Positions 7,287-16,088 of a stretch of DNA of 64,000 nt are shown here, one piece after another. The position numbers and the translations under genes are program-made. Origin of the DNA: Hymenobacter metallilatus (GTDB taxonomy: Bacteria > Bacteroidota > Bacteroidia > Cytophagales > Hymenobacteraceae); contig NZ_RWIS01000001.1 of NCBI RefSeq assembly GCF_003944705.1, positions 372,001 to 436,000 on the forward strand. The letters run 5' to 3'. How positions within the stretch are numbered: the stretch's first letter is position 1; every line of letters begins with the position of its first letter. The notes beneath the pieces are model-generated. The model saw only the letters and a list, made by a program, of their open reading frames with translations. It did no database searches and was not told where the DNA came from.

Positions 7287-9275
7287 TTAGTAGCTATGGA
7301 GCTTCTTAATGGCTTCGCGCAGGCGCTGCTGGGGCAAAAACTGCTTTTCCAGCGGGGGCGCGAAGGGCACGGCCGTATCCAGGGAGGCTACGCGCAGGAT
7401 GGGCGCATCGAGGCTGCGGAAGCAATGCTCAGCAATCCAGGCCCCAATTTCGCCGGCCAGGCCGCCGGTGAGGGTGTCTTCGTGCAACAAAATCACGCGG
7501 CCGTTTTTCTCCACAGTCTGGCGCACGGCGTCCTCATCCCAGGGCAGCAGGGTGCGCAGGTCGAGCACGTCGGCATCCACACCTAACTCTTCCACGGCGG
7601 CCAGGGCCCAGTGTACGCCCGCGCCGTAGGTGATGATGCTCATTTCCTGTCCCTCGCGCACCAGCGCCGCCTTGCCGATGGGCGTGGTGTAGTAGGCATC
7701 GGGTACGGGGGCCGAAATGCTGCGGTAGAGCAGCTTGTGTTCAAAGTACATCACCGGGTTGGGGTCCTCGAAGGCGGCACAGAGCAGGCCCTTGGCATCC
7801 ACGGGGTTGGAGGGAAACACCACTTTCAGGCCGGGCGTGTGGGTAAACCAGGCCTCGTTGCTTTGCGAGTGGAACGGGCCGGCGGCCGTGCCGGCCCCGG
7901 TGGGCATGCGCACCACCACGTCGGCATTCTGGCCCCAGCGGTAGTGGCTCTTGGCCAGGTTATTCACAATCTGGTTGAAGCCGCAGGTCACGAAATCGGC
8001 AAACTGCATTTCCACCATAGCCTTTTTGCCCTTGATGCTCAGGCCCAGGCCCGCCCCCACAATAGCCGACTCGCAGAGGGGCGTGTTGCGCACCCGGCCT
8101 TTACCAAACTGCGCCACGAAACCGTCGGTAATTTTAAACACGCCGCCGTACTCGGCAATATCCTGGCCCATAAGCACCAGCTCGGGGTAGCGCTCCATGC
8201 TCTGCCGCAGCCCGTCGGAAATGGCATCGACGTAGCGTTTGTCGGTGGTGGGTTGCTCGTTGTCGGTGGTTAGGTTCAGGCTGGCATCCGGCTCGAAGCT
8301 GCGGTACATGTCGCCGACTTCCTGCTCCAGGCTGGCGGTGGGCATGGGTTCGGCGTCGGCCAGGCGCAGACCTTCTTCGATTTCGCGCTTGATGGTTTCG
8401 CGGAAGCGCATGCGGGCTTCTTCATCGAGGATGCCCTCGGCCAGCAGCCACTTTTCGTAGTTCTCCACCGGGTCTTTCTGGGCCCACTGCTCAAACAGCT
8501 CCTGGGGCACGTACTTGGTGCCGCTGGCTTCCTCGTGCCCACGCATCCGGAAGGTGAGGGCCTCCAGCAGCACGGGGCGGGGGTTCTGGCGCAGGTCCTC
8601 AGCCAGGCGGCGCACGGTGTCGTACACTTCCAGCACGTTGTTGCCGTCTACCTGCACGGCTTCCATACCGTAGGCGGGGCCTTTGTCTACGAAGTAGCGG
8701 AAGCGGAACTGCTCGTTGCTGGGGGTGCTGAGGCCGTAGCCGTTGTTTTCGATGATGAAGATGACCGGCAGCTGCCACACGGCCGCCACGTTCAGGGCCT
8801 CATGGAAGTCGCCTTCCGAAGCGCCGCCGTCGCCGCTGTAGGTGATGGTTACCTTGGGGCGGTCCTCCAGCGTATCGGCCAGGGCAATGCCGCCGGCCAC
8901 GGCCAGCTGCGGCCCCAGGTGCGAAATCATGCCCACGATGTGGTGCTCGTTGGTACCGAAGTGGAACGACCGGTCGCGGCCCTTGGTGAAGCCGTGGGTT
9001 TTCCCCTGCCACTGCGCAAACAGTCGGTCGAGGGGCATATTGCGGCCCGTGAACACGCCCAGGTTGCGGTGCAGGGGCAGAATATACTCGTCAGAGTCCA
9101 GAGCCAGGGTGCTGCCCACCGAAATGGCTTCCTGCCCGATGCCCGAAAACCACTTGCTGACTTTGCCCTGGCGGAGCAGAATGAGCATTTTCTCCTCAAT
9201 CATGCGGGGCTTGAGCAGGTGCTGATAGAGGTGGAGTAGGGTATCGTTCGAGTAGTCTTTCCGGTCGAAGTGCAT
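7287..9275 (-). CDS. 2-oxoacid dehydrogenase E1 component, alpha and beta fused
   Basis: 662-residue fusion of E1 alpha (about 1-330) and E1 beta (about 345-662), the thiamine-diphosphate decarboxylase of a pyruvate- or branched-chain-type dehydrogenase complex. The ThDP motif starts GDGGASEGDFHEALN and ends in IENN (residues about 146-176); WFSGIGQEAISVG and HRNLGVFTGRN are also E1 alpha hallmarks. E1 beta shows GQDIAEYGGVFKIT, TPLCESAIVGAGLG, RMPTGAG and DLRTLLPWD. The ATG at 9275 (MHFDRKDYSND) was preferred to one 114 bp upstream because a perfect -7 box lies between them. The linker DNA (8252-8276) matches an intergenic repeat. Substrate class is uncertain from sequence; fused E1 proteins are usual in this phylum. 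Confidence 0.93.
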   Translation of the reverse strand: MHFDRKDYSNDTLLHLYQHLLKPRMIEEKMLILLRQGKVSKWFSGIGQEAISVGSTLALDSDEYILPLHRNLGVFTGRNMPLDRLFAQWQGKTHGFTKGRDRSFHFGTNEHHIVGMISHLGPQLAVAGGIALADTLEDRPKVTITYSGDGGASEGDFHEALNVAAVWQLPVIFIIENNGYGLSTPSNEQFRFRYFVDKGPAYGMEAVQVDGNNVLEVYDTVRRLAEDLRQNPRPVLLEALTFRMRGHEEASGTKYVPQELFEQWAQKDPVENYEKWLLAEGILDEEARMRFRETIKREIEEGLRLADAEPMPTASLEQEVGDMYRSFEPDASLNLTTDNEQPTTDKRYVDAISDGLRQSMERYPELVLMGQDIAEYGGVFKITDGFVAQFGKGRVRNTPLCESAIVGAGLGLSIKGKKAMVEMQFADFVTCGFNQIVNNLAKSHYRWGQNADVVVRMPTGAGTAAGPFHSQSNEAWFTHTPGLKVVFPSNPVDAKGLLCAAFEDPNPVMYFEHKLLYRSISAPVPDAYYTTPIGKAALVREGQEMSIITYGAGVHWALAAVEELGVDADVLDLRTLLPWDEDAVRQTVEKNGRVILLHEDTLTGGLAGEIGAWIAEHCFRSLDAPILRVASLDTAVPFAPPLEKQFLPQQRLREAIKKLHSY
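8252..8276 (-). repeat. Low-complexity repeat word inside the E1 linker
   Basis: On the minus strand this stretch contains accgacaacgagcaac and matches the intergenic plus-strand stretch 48526-48550 at 24 of 25 positions. Here it is translated as part of LNLTTDNEQPTTDK, the alpha/beta linker of the fused E1. Confidence 0.75.
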
Positions 9276-9305
9276 CGGGAAGTGGCTGAGTTTGGTGGGT
9301 GGGGC

Positions 9306-9313
9306 CAAAAGTA
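9306..9313 (-). promoter_or_regulatory. -7 promoter box of the E1 gene
   Basis: TACTTTTG on the minus strand, an exact TAnnTTTG match, 31 bp upstream of the chosen start codon at 9275. Confidence 0.65.
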
Positions 9314-9358
9314 CGGGTTTGGGCCGGATGCACCGAAGCCGCCGCCCGCACCCCGCGC

Positions 9359-9502
9359 GCACTCGCTCGGCTGAGCCGAGTGATGCCAACGCCCAAGCAG
9401 CTATGCTGCGCGCGTCGGCTCCGGCTTACGCAAGCGGCACGGACGGATTCGGGGCACAGCCCCTCAAACGTAGTCCTCACTCGGCACAGCCGAGCGAGTG
9501 CG
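9359..9502. repeat. Inverted repeat with 25-bp arms between divergent genes
   Basis: Arms 9359-9383 and 9478-9502 (cactcgctcggct core), one mismatch pair, 94-bp spacer. Each arm is itself partly palindromic (gctcggctgagccgag). Unlike most repeats in the window it lies between two divergent 5' ends (E1 and SusC). Confidence 0.7.
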
Positions 9503-9619
9503 GGCGAGTGCGCGCTAGGTGCGTGGACCAGATAGGAAATTATAGCCGCCTGTTTGTGGAATCGGCAGGCACACGGCATCTATCTTCGGGGCCCGATTTC
9601 CTCCCCCTATCCTATCCGC

Positions 9620-12283
9620 ATGATTCGACTCTACTCTCTCGGCCTATTGCTGCCGCTATCCATCCCCGCCCTGGCCCAACAGCCCGATACCCTCGCCCTG
9701 CGGCGGGTGGGAGTAGCGGTACGGCCGGATAGTCTGCCTAGTATTACGCCACCACCTATTTATGGCAGATTACACCCATTTTCCGACCTCATTCGGGATG
9801 CTGTCATTGTAACTACCTACCACATCCTCCCCCTCCTCTCCCTCCAGGAGCAGCTGCGCCAGATAGCCGGGGTGCAGGCCACGCCGTACTCGGGGGCCCC
9901 GGGGGCGCAGGTGGCCGTGCGGATCCGGGGGGCGGCCAGCTTGGCCAGCAACGCGCAGCCGCTGTACGTGGTGGATGGGGTGCCGGTGTTTCAGAATACG
10001 TTCCGGATAAACACCACCAATATGCTGGGCGGACTGGTACCGGCTGAGGTGCAGGAGTTGGACAACAACCCGCTGCTGAGCATCCCCAATGAGGATATTG
10101 CCAGCGTAGAGGTGCTGAAAGGGGCCTACGAAACCGCGCTGTACGGCTCCCAGGGCCTCAACGGTGTCATCCGCATTACCACCAAGCGAGGCAAACAGGG
10201 CAAGCCGCGCCTGAACTATCAGAGCTATGGCGGCGCACAGCAGGCCCGCAACCGGTACGAGCTGCTGGATGCCCGCCAGTACGCCACCCTGAGTAATGAA
10301 GCTGCGGAGCGCCGGAACCAGCCGGCTCCCTTCAGCGCAGCCCAGCTGGCAAGCCTGGGCCGGGGCACCGACTGGCAGGAAGAGCTGCTGCGCACGGCCG
10401 CCGTGCAGGAGCACCACCTGGGCCTCTCGGGCGGCACGGCCACCACCCGCTACTACGCCGCCGCCGACTACCTGAATCAGCAGGGCGTAGTGCTGAACTC
10501 ACGCCTGCGCCGCTACGCCGCCCGCGCCGCCCTCAACCAGCGCCTCGGCCAGCACCTGCACCTGGATGCTACTGGCAGCTTCGCCCGGACGGAGCAGCGC
10601 GTACCGGCATATTATGCGCTGCAGAACGCGCTGCTTACACCACCCACCCAGTCGCCCAACGACCCACCCCGGTCGGGGTTCTATTCAATTAACCCCGCAG
10701 ACTTGGCCCGGCAGAACTACCAGGCTCCGGAGCAGCAGCGGGTAGTGGGCCAGTTAGGTGCGCGCTATGAGCTGACGTCCGGTCTGACGGTGGAGGTGCG
10801 CGGCAGTCTGGAGCGGGCCACCCTGCGCAGCCGCTCCTACCAGGCCGCCTATGCCACGTTCCCAGCCGGCGAAAATGGCAACCTCATCTTCACCTACCGC
10901 CAGTGGTTTCTGAACCCGGCTCTGCGCTACGCCCGCAGCTTTGGGGGAGAGCGGCACGCCGTCACGGCCTCCCTGGAAGCCCAGCGCCAGGACCGCAAAA
11001 CCACCACCGAGCAAACCACTTACGCTCCGGGCGGGGGCGGCTCATCGAGCAGTGGCAGCTGGGAGAAATACCGGCTGAACTTCTACCAGCTCACGGCGGG
11101 CTATACGTTTGATGAGCGGTACCAAGTGCGCGGCACCCTGCGCCGCGACGGGTCGAGCACCTTTACCCCGCAGGACCGGTGGAGCTGGCTGCCCGGCGCC
11201 CAGGTGCTATGGCACGCGGCGAAAGAATCCTTCTGGAACATGGCCCCCAGCCGGCTGGATGCGTGGGTGGGCTGGGGCCGCACCTCCGGGGCCGGCAACC
11301 AGGGGCGCAACTTCTTTCCGCTTCTCCTCCCTACCGGAGTGGGCCTGGGCCAGACGGTACCCGCGTTCCTGCCCGAGCTGACGCGGCAGCTGGATGCCGG
11401 GGTAGAGGCAGATCTGTTCAACAACCATCTTACCCTTACGGCTCAGGCCTATGCCCGCCGTACCACGAGTACCATTTACGTGAGCAGTTCCCTGGTTTCG
11501 CCGGGCACTGTTCAGGATAACTACCTGCGTAACCGGGGCCTGGAGCTGACAGCCCAGAGCCACTGGCAGGCCGGTAAGCTGCAAGGCAGCAGTCGGCTGG
11601 CCGCCGCGTTCAACCGGAACCGGTACGAATCAAATACGGCCATCTTCTACGCTTTTCCCTATCACCGCACCCTCGATGGACAAGCACTGGGCACGTTCTA
11701 TGGCTACCGGACCCAGGGGCTGGATGCCAACGGCAACCTGCGCTACCAGGATGTGAATGGTGACGGATTGATTGACTTCCAGGACCGCCAGCCCTTGGGC
11801 AGTGGGCTACCCAAACAGCTGCTCAACTTCAGCCAGCAGCTTACTTTGGGCCGGTTTGAAGCGCAGCTGCAGGCTGATGGCATGTTTGGCTACCAGATGC
11901 ACAACACCAACCTGCTGTACCTGGATGCTACCAGTGGCTTCACGAACGCCTCCCGCCGGGTACTCGACCGGTGGACGCCAGCCAACACCAGCACCGACGT
12001 ACCAGCAGCCGGTACCAACCTGCCGGTGCTCAGCACCTACACCCTGCAATCCGGCAACCACGTGCGCCTCTCGGCCGTCACTTTCAGCTATAAAGTCTGG
12101 GAAAAGGAAGCCCGCAACGTGAGCGTGTGGCTGGGCGGCCAGAACCTGCTGGTGCTCTCTAAGTACCGGGGCTACGACCCCAACGTCAGTTCCGCCGGCT
12201 CCGATAACCAGCAGGCTGGCTTGGATGCCGGGGCCTACCCGGTGGCCCGGACGTTTCTGGTGGGCGTGCGCGCTACGCTGTAG
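9620..12283 (+). CDS. SusC/RagA-type TonB-dependent outer membrane receptor
   Basis: 887 residues from the ATG at 9620, chosen because the signal peptide MIRLYSLGLLLPLSIPALA/Q starts there. The plug domain is clear: LQEQLRQIAGVQATPYSG, VAVRIRGAASL, PLYVVDGVPV, EDIASVEVLKGAYETALYGS and GLNGVIRITTKRG. The rest is a large beta barrel ending ARTFLVGVRATL. SusC-like proteins import oligosaccharides or peptides with energy from TonB-ExbBD. Two oddities: the usual N-terminal carboxypeptidase-regulatory-like domain is missing, and no SusD-type lipoprotein gene is adjacent, so it may be an orphan receptor or work with a distant partner. A TATCTTCG box at 9581-9588 may be the promoter. Confidence 0.9.
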   Translation: MIRLYSLGLLLPLSIPALAQQPDTLALRRVGVAVRPDSLPSITPPPIYGRLHPFSDLIRDAVIVTTYHILPLLSLQEQLRQIAGVQATPYSGAPGAQVAVRIRGAASLASNAQPLYVVDGVPVFQNTFRINTTNMLGGLVPAEVQELDNNPLLSIPNEDIASVEVLKGAYETALYGSQGLNGVIRITTKRGKQGKPRLNYQSYGGAQQARNRYELLDARQYATLSNEAAERRNQPAPFSAAQLASLGRGTDWQEELLRTAAVQEHHLGLSGGTATTRYYAAADYLNQQGVVLNSRLRRYAARAALNQRLGQHLHLDATGSFARTEQRVPAYYALQNALLTPPTQSPNDPPRSGFYSINPADLARQNYQAPEQQRVVGQLGARYELTSGLTVEVRGSLERATLRSRSYQAAYATFPAGENGNLIFTYRQWFLNPALRYARSFGGERHAVTASLEAQRQDRKTTTEQTTYAPGGGGSSSSGSWEKYRLNFYQLTAGYTFDERYQVRGTLRRDGSSTFTPQDRWSWLPGAQVLWHAAKESFWNMAPSRLDAWVGWGRTSGAGNQGRNFFPLLLPTGVGLGQTVPAFLPELTRQLDAGVEADLFNNHLTLTAQAYARRTTSTIYVSSSLVSPGTVQDNYLRNRGLELTAQSHWQAGKLQGSSRLAAAFNRNRYESNTAIFYAFPYHRTLDGQALGTFYGYRTQGLDANGNLRYQDVNGDGLIDFQDRQPLGSGLPKQLLNFSQQLTLGRFEAQLQADGMFGYQMHNTNLLYLDATSGFTNASRRVLDRWTPANTSTDVPAAGTNLPVLSTYTLQSGNHVRLSAVTFSYKVWEKEARNVSVWLGGQNLLVLSKYRGYDPNVSSAGSDNQQAGLDAGAYPVARTFLVGVRATL

Positions 12284-12414
12284 CGGCCGGGTATCCGAGG
12301 CCGACATGTAAGGGCTAAACCCAGCCTGCCCGGCTACCAGAAACTTCTGTTTTAGGCAGCCGGTTGTTTACCTTGCCGGCCCATCCGGCAGTTTTTCTCC
12401 CCCGACTTTGCTTC

Positions 12415-13692
12415 ATGATTCACTTCGAAGAATTCACGCTCGATAATGGCCTGCGCTGCATTGTGCACGAAGACCACAGTACGCCCATGGCGGTACTCAA
12501 CGTGCTTTACAACGTGGGCTCCCGCGACGAGGACCCGGCGCACACTGGTTTTGCTCACCTGTTTGAGCACCTCATGTTTTCGGGCTCCGTGAATATCCCG
12601 AGCTACGACGAGCCCCTGCAGCTGGTGGGCGGTGAAAACAATGCCTTCACCTCTCCTGACATCACCAACTACTACCTCACCCTGCCGGCCGCCAACCTGG
12701 AAACCGGCTTCTGGCTGGAATCGGACCGGATGCTGAACTTGGCTTTCTCCGAGAACGGGCTGGAGGTGCAGCGCAAGGTGGTGGTGGAGGAATTCAAGCA
12801 AAACTACCTAAACCAGCCCTACGGCGACGTATGGCTGAAGCTGCGCCCCCTGGCCTACCAGCACCACCCCTACCAGTGGGCCACCATCGGCAAGGAGGTA
12901 GCGCACATTGAAGACGCCACCATGCAGCAGGTGCGCGACTTTTTTGGCAAGCACTACTCCCCGGCCAACGCCGTGTTGGTAGTAGCCGGCGACGTGACAG
13001 TGGCCGAGGCCCGGCGTCTGGCCGAAAAATGGTTTGGCCCCATTCCGGGTGGAACCCGCTACGAGCGGCAACTGCCCGCCGAGCCCCGCCAGACCGAAGC
13101 CCGCCACCTGGAGGTAACGGCCGATGTGCCCATGTCGGCCCTGTATAAAGTGTACCATATGCCCGGCCGCGGCGACGCGGGCTACCACGCCGCCGACCTT
13201 ATGTCGGATGTACTGGGGCGCGGCAAATCGAGCCGACTGTATCAGCGGCTGGTAAAAGAACAGCCTTTGTTTAACTCTTTATCGGCCTCGGTAATGGGCT
13301 CCCTGGAGCCAGGTCTGCTGGTGATAAGCGGAAAGCTGAATGCTGGTGTAGCCCTTGCCGAGGCCGATGCCGCCGTGGAAGCCGTGCTGGCGGAGCTGAG
13401 CGCCACCGAAATACCGGCCGATGAGCTGGAAAAGGTAAAAAACCAGGCCGAAGTCAGCATTGTATTCGGTGAGATTGAGCTGCTGAACCGGGCCATGAAC
13501 CTGGCCTTCAGCAAACTGCTCGGCGACGCCAATCTGGTAAACCAGGAAAGCGCTAAGGTGCAGGCCGTTACTCCCGCTCAGGTACTGGCTGCTGCTCAGG
13601 AAATTCTGCGTCCTACCAACTGTAGCACCCTGTACTACCGTGCCGAGCCGGTAACGGAACCTGTAGCAGCCGGAGAGGAAGTAGAAGCCTAG
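12415..13692 (+). CDS. M16 family zinc peptidase
   Basis: 425 residues, a typical single M16 unit. The inverted zinc motif HLFEHLMFSGS (HxxEH) is present with the downstream Glu region VQRKVVVEEFKQNY, and the C-terminal half has the non-catalytic M16 repeat (MPGRGDAGYHAADLMSDVLG with a GKSSRLYQRL element). The start at 12415 gives the canonical N-terminus MIHFEEFTLDNGLRCIVHED; there is no signal peptide, so the protein is probably cytoplasmic or periplasmic by another route. These enzymes often work as pairs, but no second M16 gene follows; a 58-bp terminator palindrome comes 11 bp after the stop. Confidence 0.9.
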   Translation: MIHFEEFTLDNGLRCIVHEDHSTPMAVLNVLYNVGSRDEDPAHTGFAHLFEHLMFSGSVNIPSYDEPLQLVGGENNAFTSPDITNYYLTLPAANLETGFWLESDRMLNLAFSENGLEVQRKVVVEEFKQNYLNQPYGDVWLKLRPLAYQHHPYQWATIGKEVAHIEDATMQQVRDFFGKHYSPANAVLVVAGDVTVAEARRLAEKWFGPIPGGTRYERQLPAEPRQTEARHLEVTADVPMSALYKVYHMPGRGDAGYHAADLMSDVLGRGKSSRLYQRLVKEQPLFNSLSASVMGSLEPGLLVISGKLNAGVALAEADAAVEAVLAELSATEIPADELEKVKNQAEVSIVFGEIELLNRAMNLAFSKLLGDANLVNQESAKVQAVTPAQVLAAAQEILRPTNCSTLYYRAEPVTEPVAAGEEVEA

Positions 13693-13703
13693 CGGCAAGC
13701 CTT

Positions 13704-13761
13704 AGCCCAAACACAGAACCGCCCGACCGGAATTCCGGTCGGGCGGTTCTGTGTTTGGGCT
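13704..13761. terminator. 58-bp perfect palindrome, bidirectional terminator
   Basis: Completely self-complementary (29-base halves centred on GGAATTCC) between the convergent M16 peptidase gene and the secreted protein gene at 13788. It is long enough to end both transcripts. Confidence 0.85.
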
Positions 13762-13787
13762 ATGCAGAAGAAGCGCAGGCGTGAGGC

Positions 13788-14456
13788 TTACCAGCCACTG
13801 CCGCCGCTTCCCCAGCCGTCATCGGCCTTTTTCTTGGGCGCGGCTTTCTTCACTGGGGCAGCAGCTTTTTTGGTGGCCGTAGCTCCACCAGCCTTTGTAC
13901 CGGCCGAAGCAGCTGCCGCACCCGTTGCTTTCGGAGCGGCCACTGGCTCAGCAGCTACAGGAGCTGGCTCGGGCTCGGGAGCTACAATGGGAGCCGGGGC
14001 AGGCGTTGGGGGCACCGGGTCGGAAGCCCGCACCGAGCGACGGATGTACGGCGCCAAGGGACGGCCACGATAATCGGTGGTTACCCGGCGCGAGGGAGCA
14101 GCCGTGAAACCCGGCGCCAAGCTGGCTCCAATGGGCTGTTCCTGCGCCACTGGCGCAGCAGCGGCACCTGCGGCCGCTCCACCACTGGCTGCGGCACCAC
14201 TGGCTCCCCACTCACCACCGGCGGGTGCAGCAGCCGGAGCAGCGGCTGGCGCAGCTGGTGTAGCGGCAGGTGTGGCGGCTGCTTTAGGTGCCGCCTTGGT
14301 AGTTGTGGTGGCTTTTTTCGCCGCAGGCTTGGCCGCCGGCGCACCCCAGCCATCGGATGAACCCCAGCCGTCATCGGCTTTTTTCTTTTGTGCTGCCGCG
14401 GGAGCAGCTATCAGTACGCCACCGAGGAGAAGTAGCGGGAGGAATTGTCGAGTCAT
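13788..14456 (-). CDS. Secreted Ala/Pro-rich protein with TDYxGRP motif
   Basis: 222 residues; signal peptide MTRQFLPLLLLGGVLIAAPAAA/Q. Most of the mature chain is low-complexity Ala/Pro/Lys. Three ordered-looking islands stand out: KKKADDGWGSSDGWG just after the signal peptide, an almost identical KKKADDGWGSGGSGW at the very C-terminus, and in the middle (residues 113-134) LAPGFTAAPSRRVTTDYRGRPL. The last motif recurs in the next two upstream genes. Unrecognised family; possibly an envelope protein with short binding epitopes in a flexible chain, which is inference. A perfect TACCTTTG box lies 31 bp upstream of the start. Confidence 0.75.
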   Translation of the reverse strand: MTRQFLPLLLLGGVLIAAPAAAQKKKADDGWGSSDGWGAPAAKPAAKKATTTTKAAPKAAATPAATPAAPAAAPAAAPAGGEWGASGAAASGGAAAGAAAAPVAQEQPIGASLAPGFTAAPSRRVTTDYRGRPLAPYIRRSVRASDPVPPTPAPAPIVAPEPEPAPVAAEPVAAPKATGAAAASAGTKAGGATATKKAAAPVKKAAPKKKADDGWGSGGSGW

Positions 14457-14486
14457 GGGAACAGAATAATAAACAGCTTCTTACCG

Positions 14487-14494
14487 CAAAGGTA
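14487..14494 (-). promoter_or_regulatory. -7 promoter box
   Basis: TACCTTTG on the minus strand, 31 bp before the ATG at 14456; exact TAnnTTTG match. Confidence 0.65.
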
Positions 14495-14812
14495 CGGCAC
14501 CCTGCGCGGGCCTAAAACTCCCGCCACACTTTTTGCCCAAACGTAGGCTTAGGGAGTAAGTTCCCCCTATGCCGCGAAATTCAGCAACTTCAACGTAATC
14601 TGTCTTTTACAGGCCTGCATTTCACAACATGTACCTCCATTTTTTTATTGCTTTACTCAGGCTAAGTAGACAGCCCCACAAGAAAACCCATGGGCTGCCA
14701 GTACACTACTGTTTCAACCTCAGCACGCGAAATTTCTCACTCACTGGCCTGATGCGCCACATACTTAGGAAGGGTGTCCTCTTGAGAACAGTTTACCACC
14801 TACTCACCCGCT
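14495..14812. other. Intergenic region, no gene supported
   Basis: About 320 bp between two same-strand secreted-protein genes, more AT-rich than the genes. A 78-codon plus-strand frame (14629-14865) has no recognisable features and overlaps the next gene antisense, so I do not call it. Probably untranslated sequence. Confidence 0.45.
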
Positions 14813-15166
14813 CTAGGGCCGGCGGGCAGTTTTGCCGGCACCAATTGCCTCTCCCGCCGACATAGTGGTAGCGCTGGTTGTCTTGGCTGGCTTTTTCTTG
14901 AGTGGCCGGCCCATGTAGTCGGTAGTGGGTGGACTTGGCATGTTCAGCCGAAAGCCCGGTGCCAGCTTCAGGTTTTCCTCGTCGCGGCGGCTGCTCCGGT
15001 CGTGGCGGGCGTAAGCACCGGCCCGGGTTTTGGTGCGCGGAGTGGCCGTGCGGTGATAGGCCGCTTTGGCGCGCCCGGCAGATGTAGTTTGCTGAGCCGA
15101 TGTCTCCTCAGCAGTACCCAGCCAGAGCAATACGGGTAAGGCCAAGGTATATACATAGATTTTCAT
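14813..15166 (-). CDS. Small secreted protein with TDYxGRP motif
   Basis: 117 residues from the ATG at 15166, where a signal peptide begins (MKIYVYTLALPVLLWLG...). The mature chain is short, basic and disordered-looking (AAYHRTATPRTKTRAG), with one recognisable island at residues 68-89, LAPGFRLNMPSPPTTDYMG followed by RPL, the same motif as in the genes at 13788 and 15281. Unknown function; its position between the two relatives argues for a related role. An upstream in-frame ATG (15190) would add eight residues before the signal peptide. Confidence 0.7.
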   Translation of the reverse strand: MKIYVYTLALPVLLWLGTAEETSAQQTTSAGRAKAAYHRTATPRTKTRAGAYARHDRSSRRDEENLKLAPGFRLNMPSPPTTDYMGRPLKKKPAKTTSATTMSAGEAIGAGKTARRP

Positions 15167-15220
15167 GAGCAGTTGCGCTAAGTGGTTCAACCATACAACC
15201 TTGCTTCTGCTACATACGAC

Positions 15221-15255
15221 AACTGCCCGACCACGGCTATACCGGACGGGCAGTT
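15221..15255 (-). terminator. Possible terminator hairpin
   Basis: 9-bp stem (15221-15229 and 15247-15255, aactgcccg) just past the stop of the gene at 15281. There is no strong T run on the minus strand, so termination is tentative. Confidence 0.4.
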
Positions 15256-15280
15256 ATTTATCGTCGCTGACAGTGGCAGT

Positions 15281-15829
15281 TTACCAGCCAGCTGCTACAG
15301 TTGTATTTTCCGGGGTTGGCTGCGCGGCTACTACGCCGGCCGAGGAGGCTTTGCGCAATGGGCGGCCGTGGTAATCGGTACTCACCGCACGGTAGGGAGC
15401 CGTGTTCATACCGGGAGCCAGCATCACACCCGACGACTGCATCATGGGGTCGTTCTGGGCCACGTCCACCGAACGGGGCCGCTTGGATTTGACTTTAGCA
15501 ACGGGGCGGCCGTGGTAGTCGGTGCTGGTACCCCGGTAAGGCGAGGAACTCATGCCAGGTGCTACCAGTACTCCCGACGACTGCATCATGGGGTCGGCGC
15601 TGGATGTGGCAACAGCCGGCGTTTCGGCCCCAGGCACATCCCAGCCCGATACCGGTTCGGCGGGAACATCATTGTCCCAGCCCCAGTCGTCCTCAGCAGG
15701 ACGGGTAACGGGGGCTACGCTGGAGTTGGCCGCTTTTTGGGGGGCAGCTTTCTTAATGGTTTGGGCCTGAGCCTGGGGCGCACTGAGGAAGGCAGCCGCA
15801 ATAGCGGCAGCAAAGAGAAACCGTTTCAT
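15281..15829 (-). CDS. Secreted protein with two TDYxGRP repeats
   Basis: 182 residues; signal peptide MKRFLFAAAIAAAFLSAPQA. After an Asp/Trp-rich segment (EDDWGWDND, SGWDVPG) it carries two 34-residue repeats, 79-112 and 127-160, identical at 25 of 34 positions. Both start DPMMQSSGV and continue with an APGM...PYR..STDYHGRP core. The same core occurs once in each of the next two genes downstream. No named family recognised. Likely exported to the periplasm or surface; the duplicated motif suggests a repeated binding unit, which is inference. Confidence 0.75.
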   Translation of the reverse strand: MKRFLFAAAIAAAFLSAPQAQAQTIKKAAPQKAANSSVAPVTRPAEDDWGWDNDVPAEPVSGWDVPGAETPAVATSSADPMMQSSGVLVAPGMSSSPYRGTSTDYHGRPVAKVKSKRPRSVDVAQNDPMMQSSGVMLAPGMNTAPYRAVSTDYHGRPLRKASSAGVVAAQPTPENTTVAAGW

Positions 15830-16076
15830 CGGAAGGCAAGTCGAATAGTGAATACAAACGGCGGCGGCCTGGATATTGGCCCGGGCTTACTGACGGGTGG
15901 CGCCCCACGCACAGTACTGAATGCCGCTTCTGCGTAGCTCTTTGCAGCAACCGTACCAATTTTATCCGACGTCCGCTCCAGCTTAGAAAAACCGCTCCGT
16001 ACCGGACAAAAACCGTGGTTTTCATTGGCTATGCCCCTTGTATTACCTCACTGGTTATAACAATCCGTAATCGGCC

Positions 16077-16084
16077 TACCTTTG
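16077..16084 (+). promoter_or_regulatory. -7 promoter box of pheS (leaderless spacing)
   Basis: TACCTTTG, exact match. Its last base is 5 nt from the first A of tandem ATG codons (16089, 16092), so transcription should begin at or beside the start codon. Confidence 0.7.
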
Positions 16085-16088
16085 TACT

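Noticed and set aside
14629..14865. 78-codon plus-strand open frame in the gap before the TDYxGRP genes
   Set aside because: No signal peptide, promoter box or family pattern, and its end overlaps a supported gene on the other strand.
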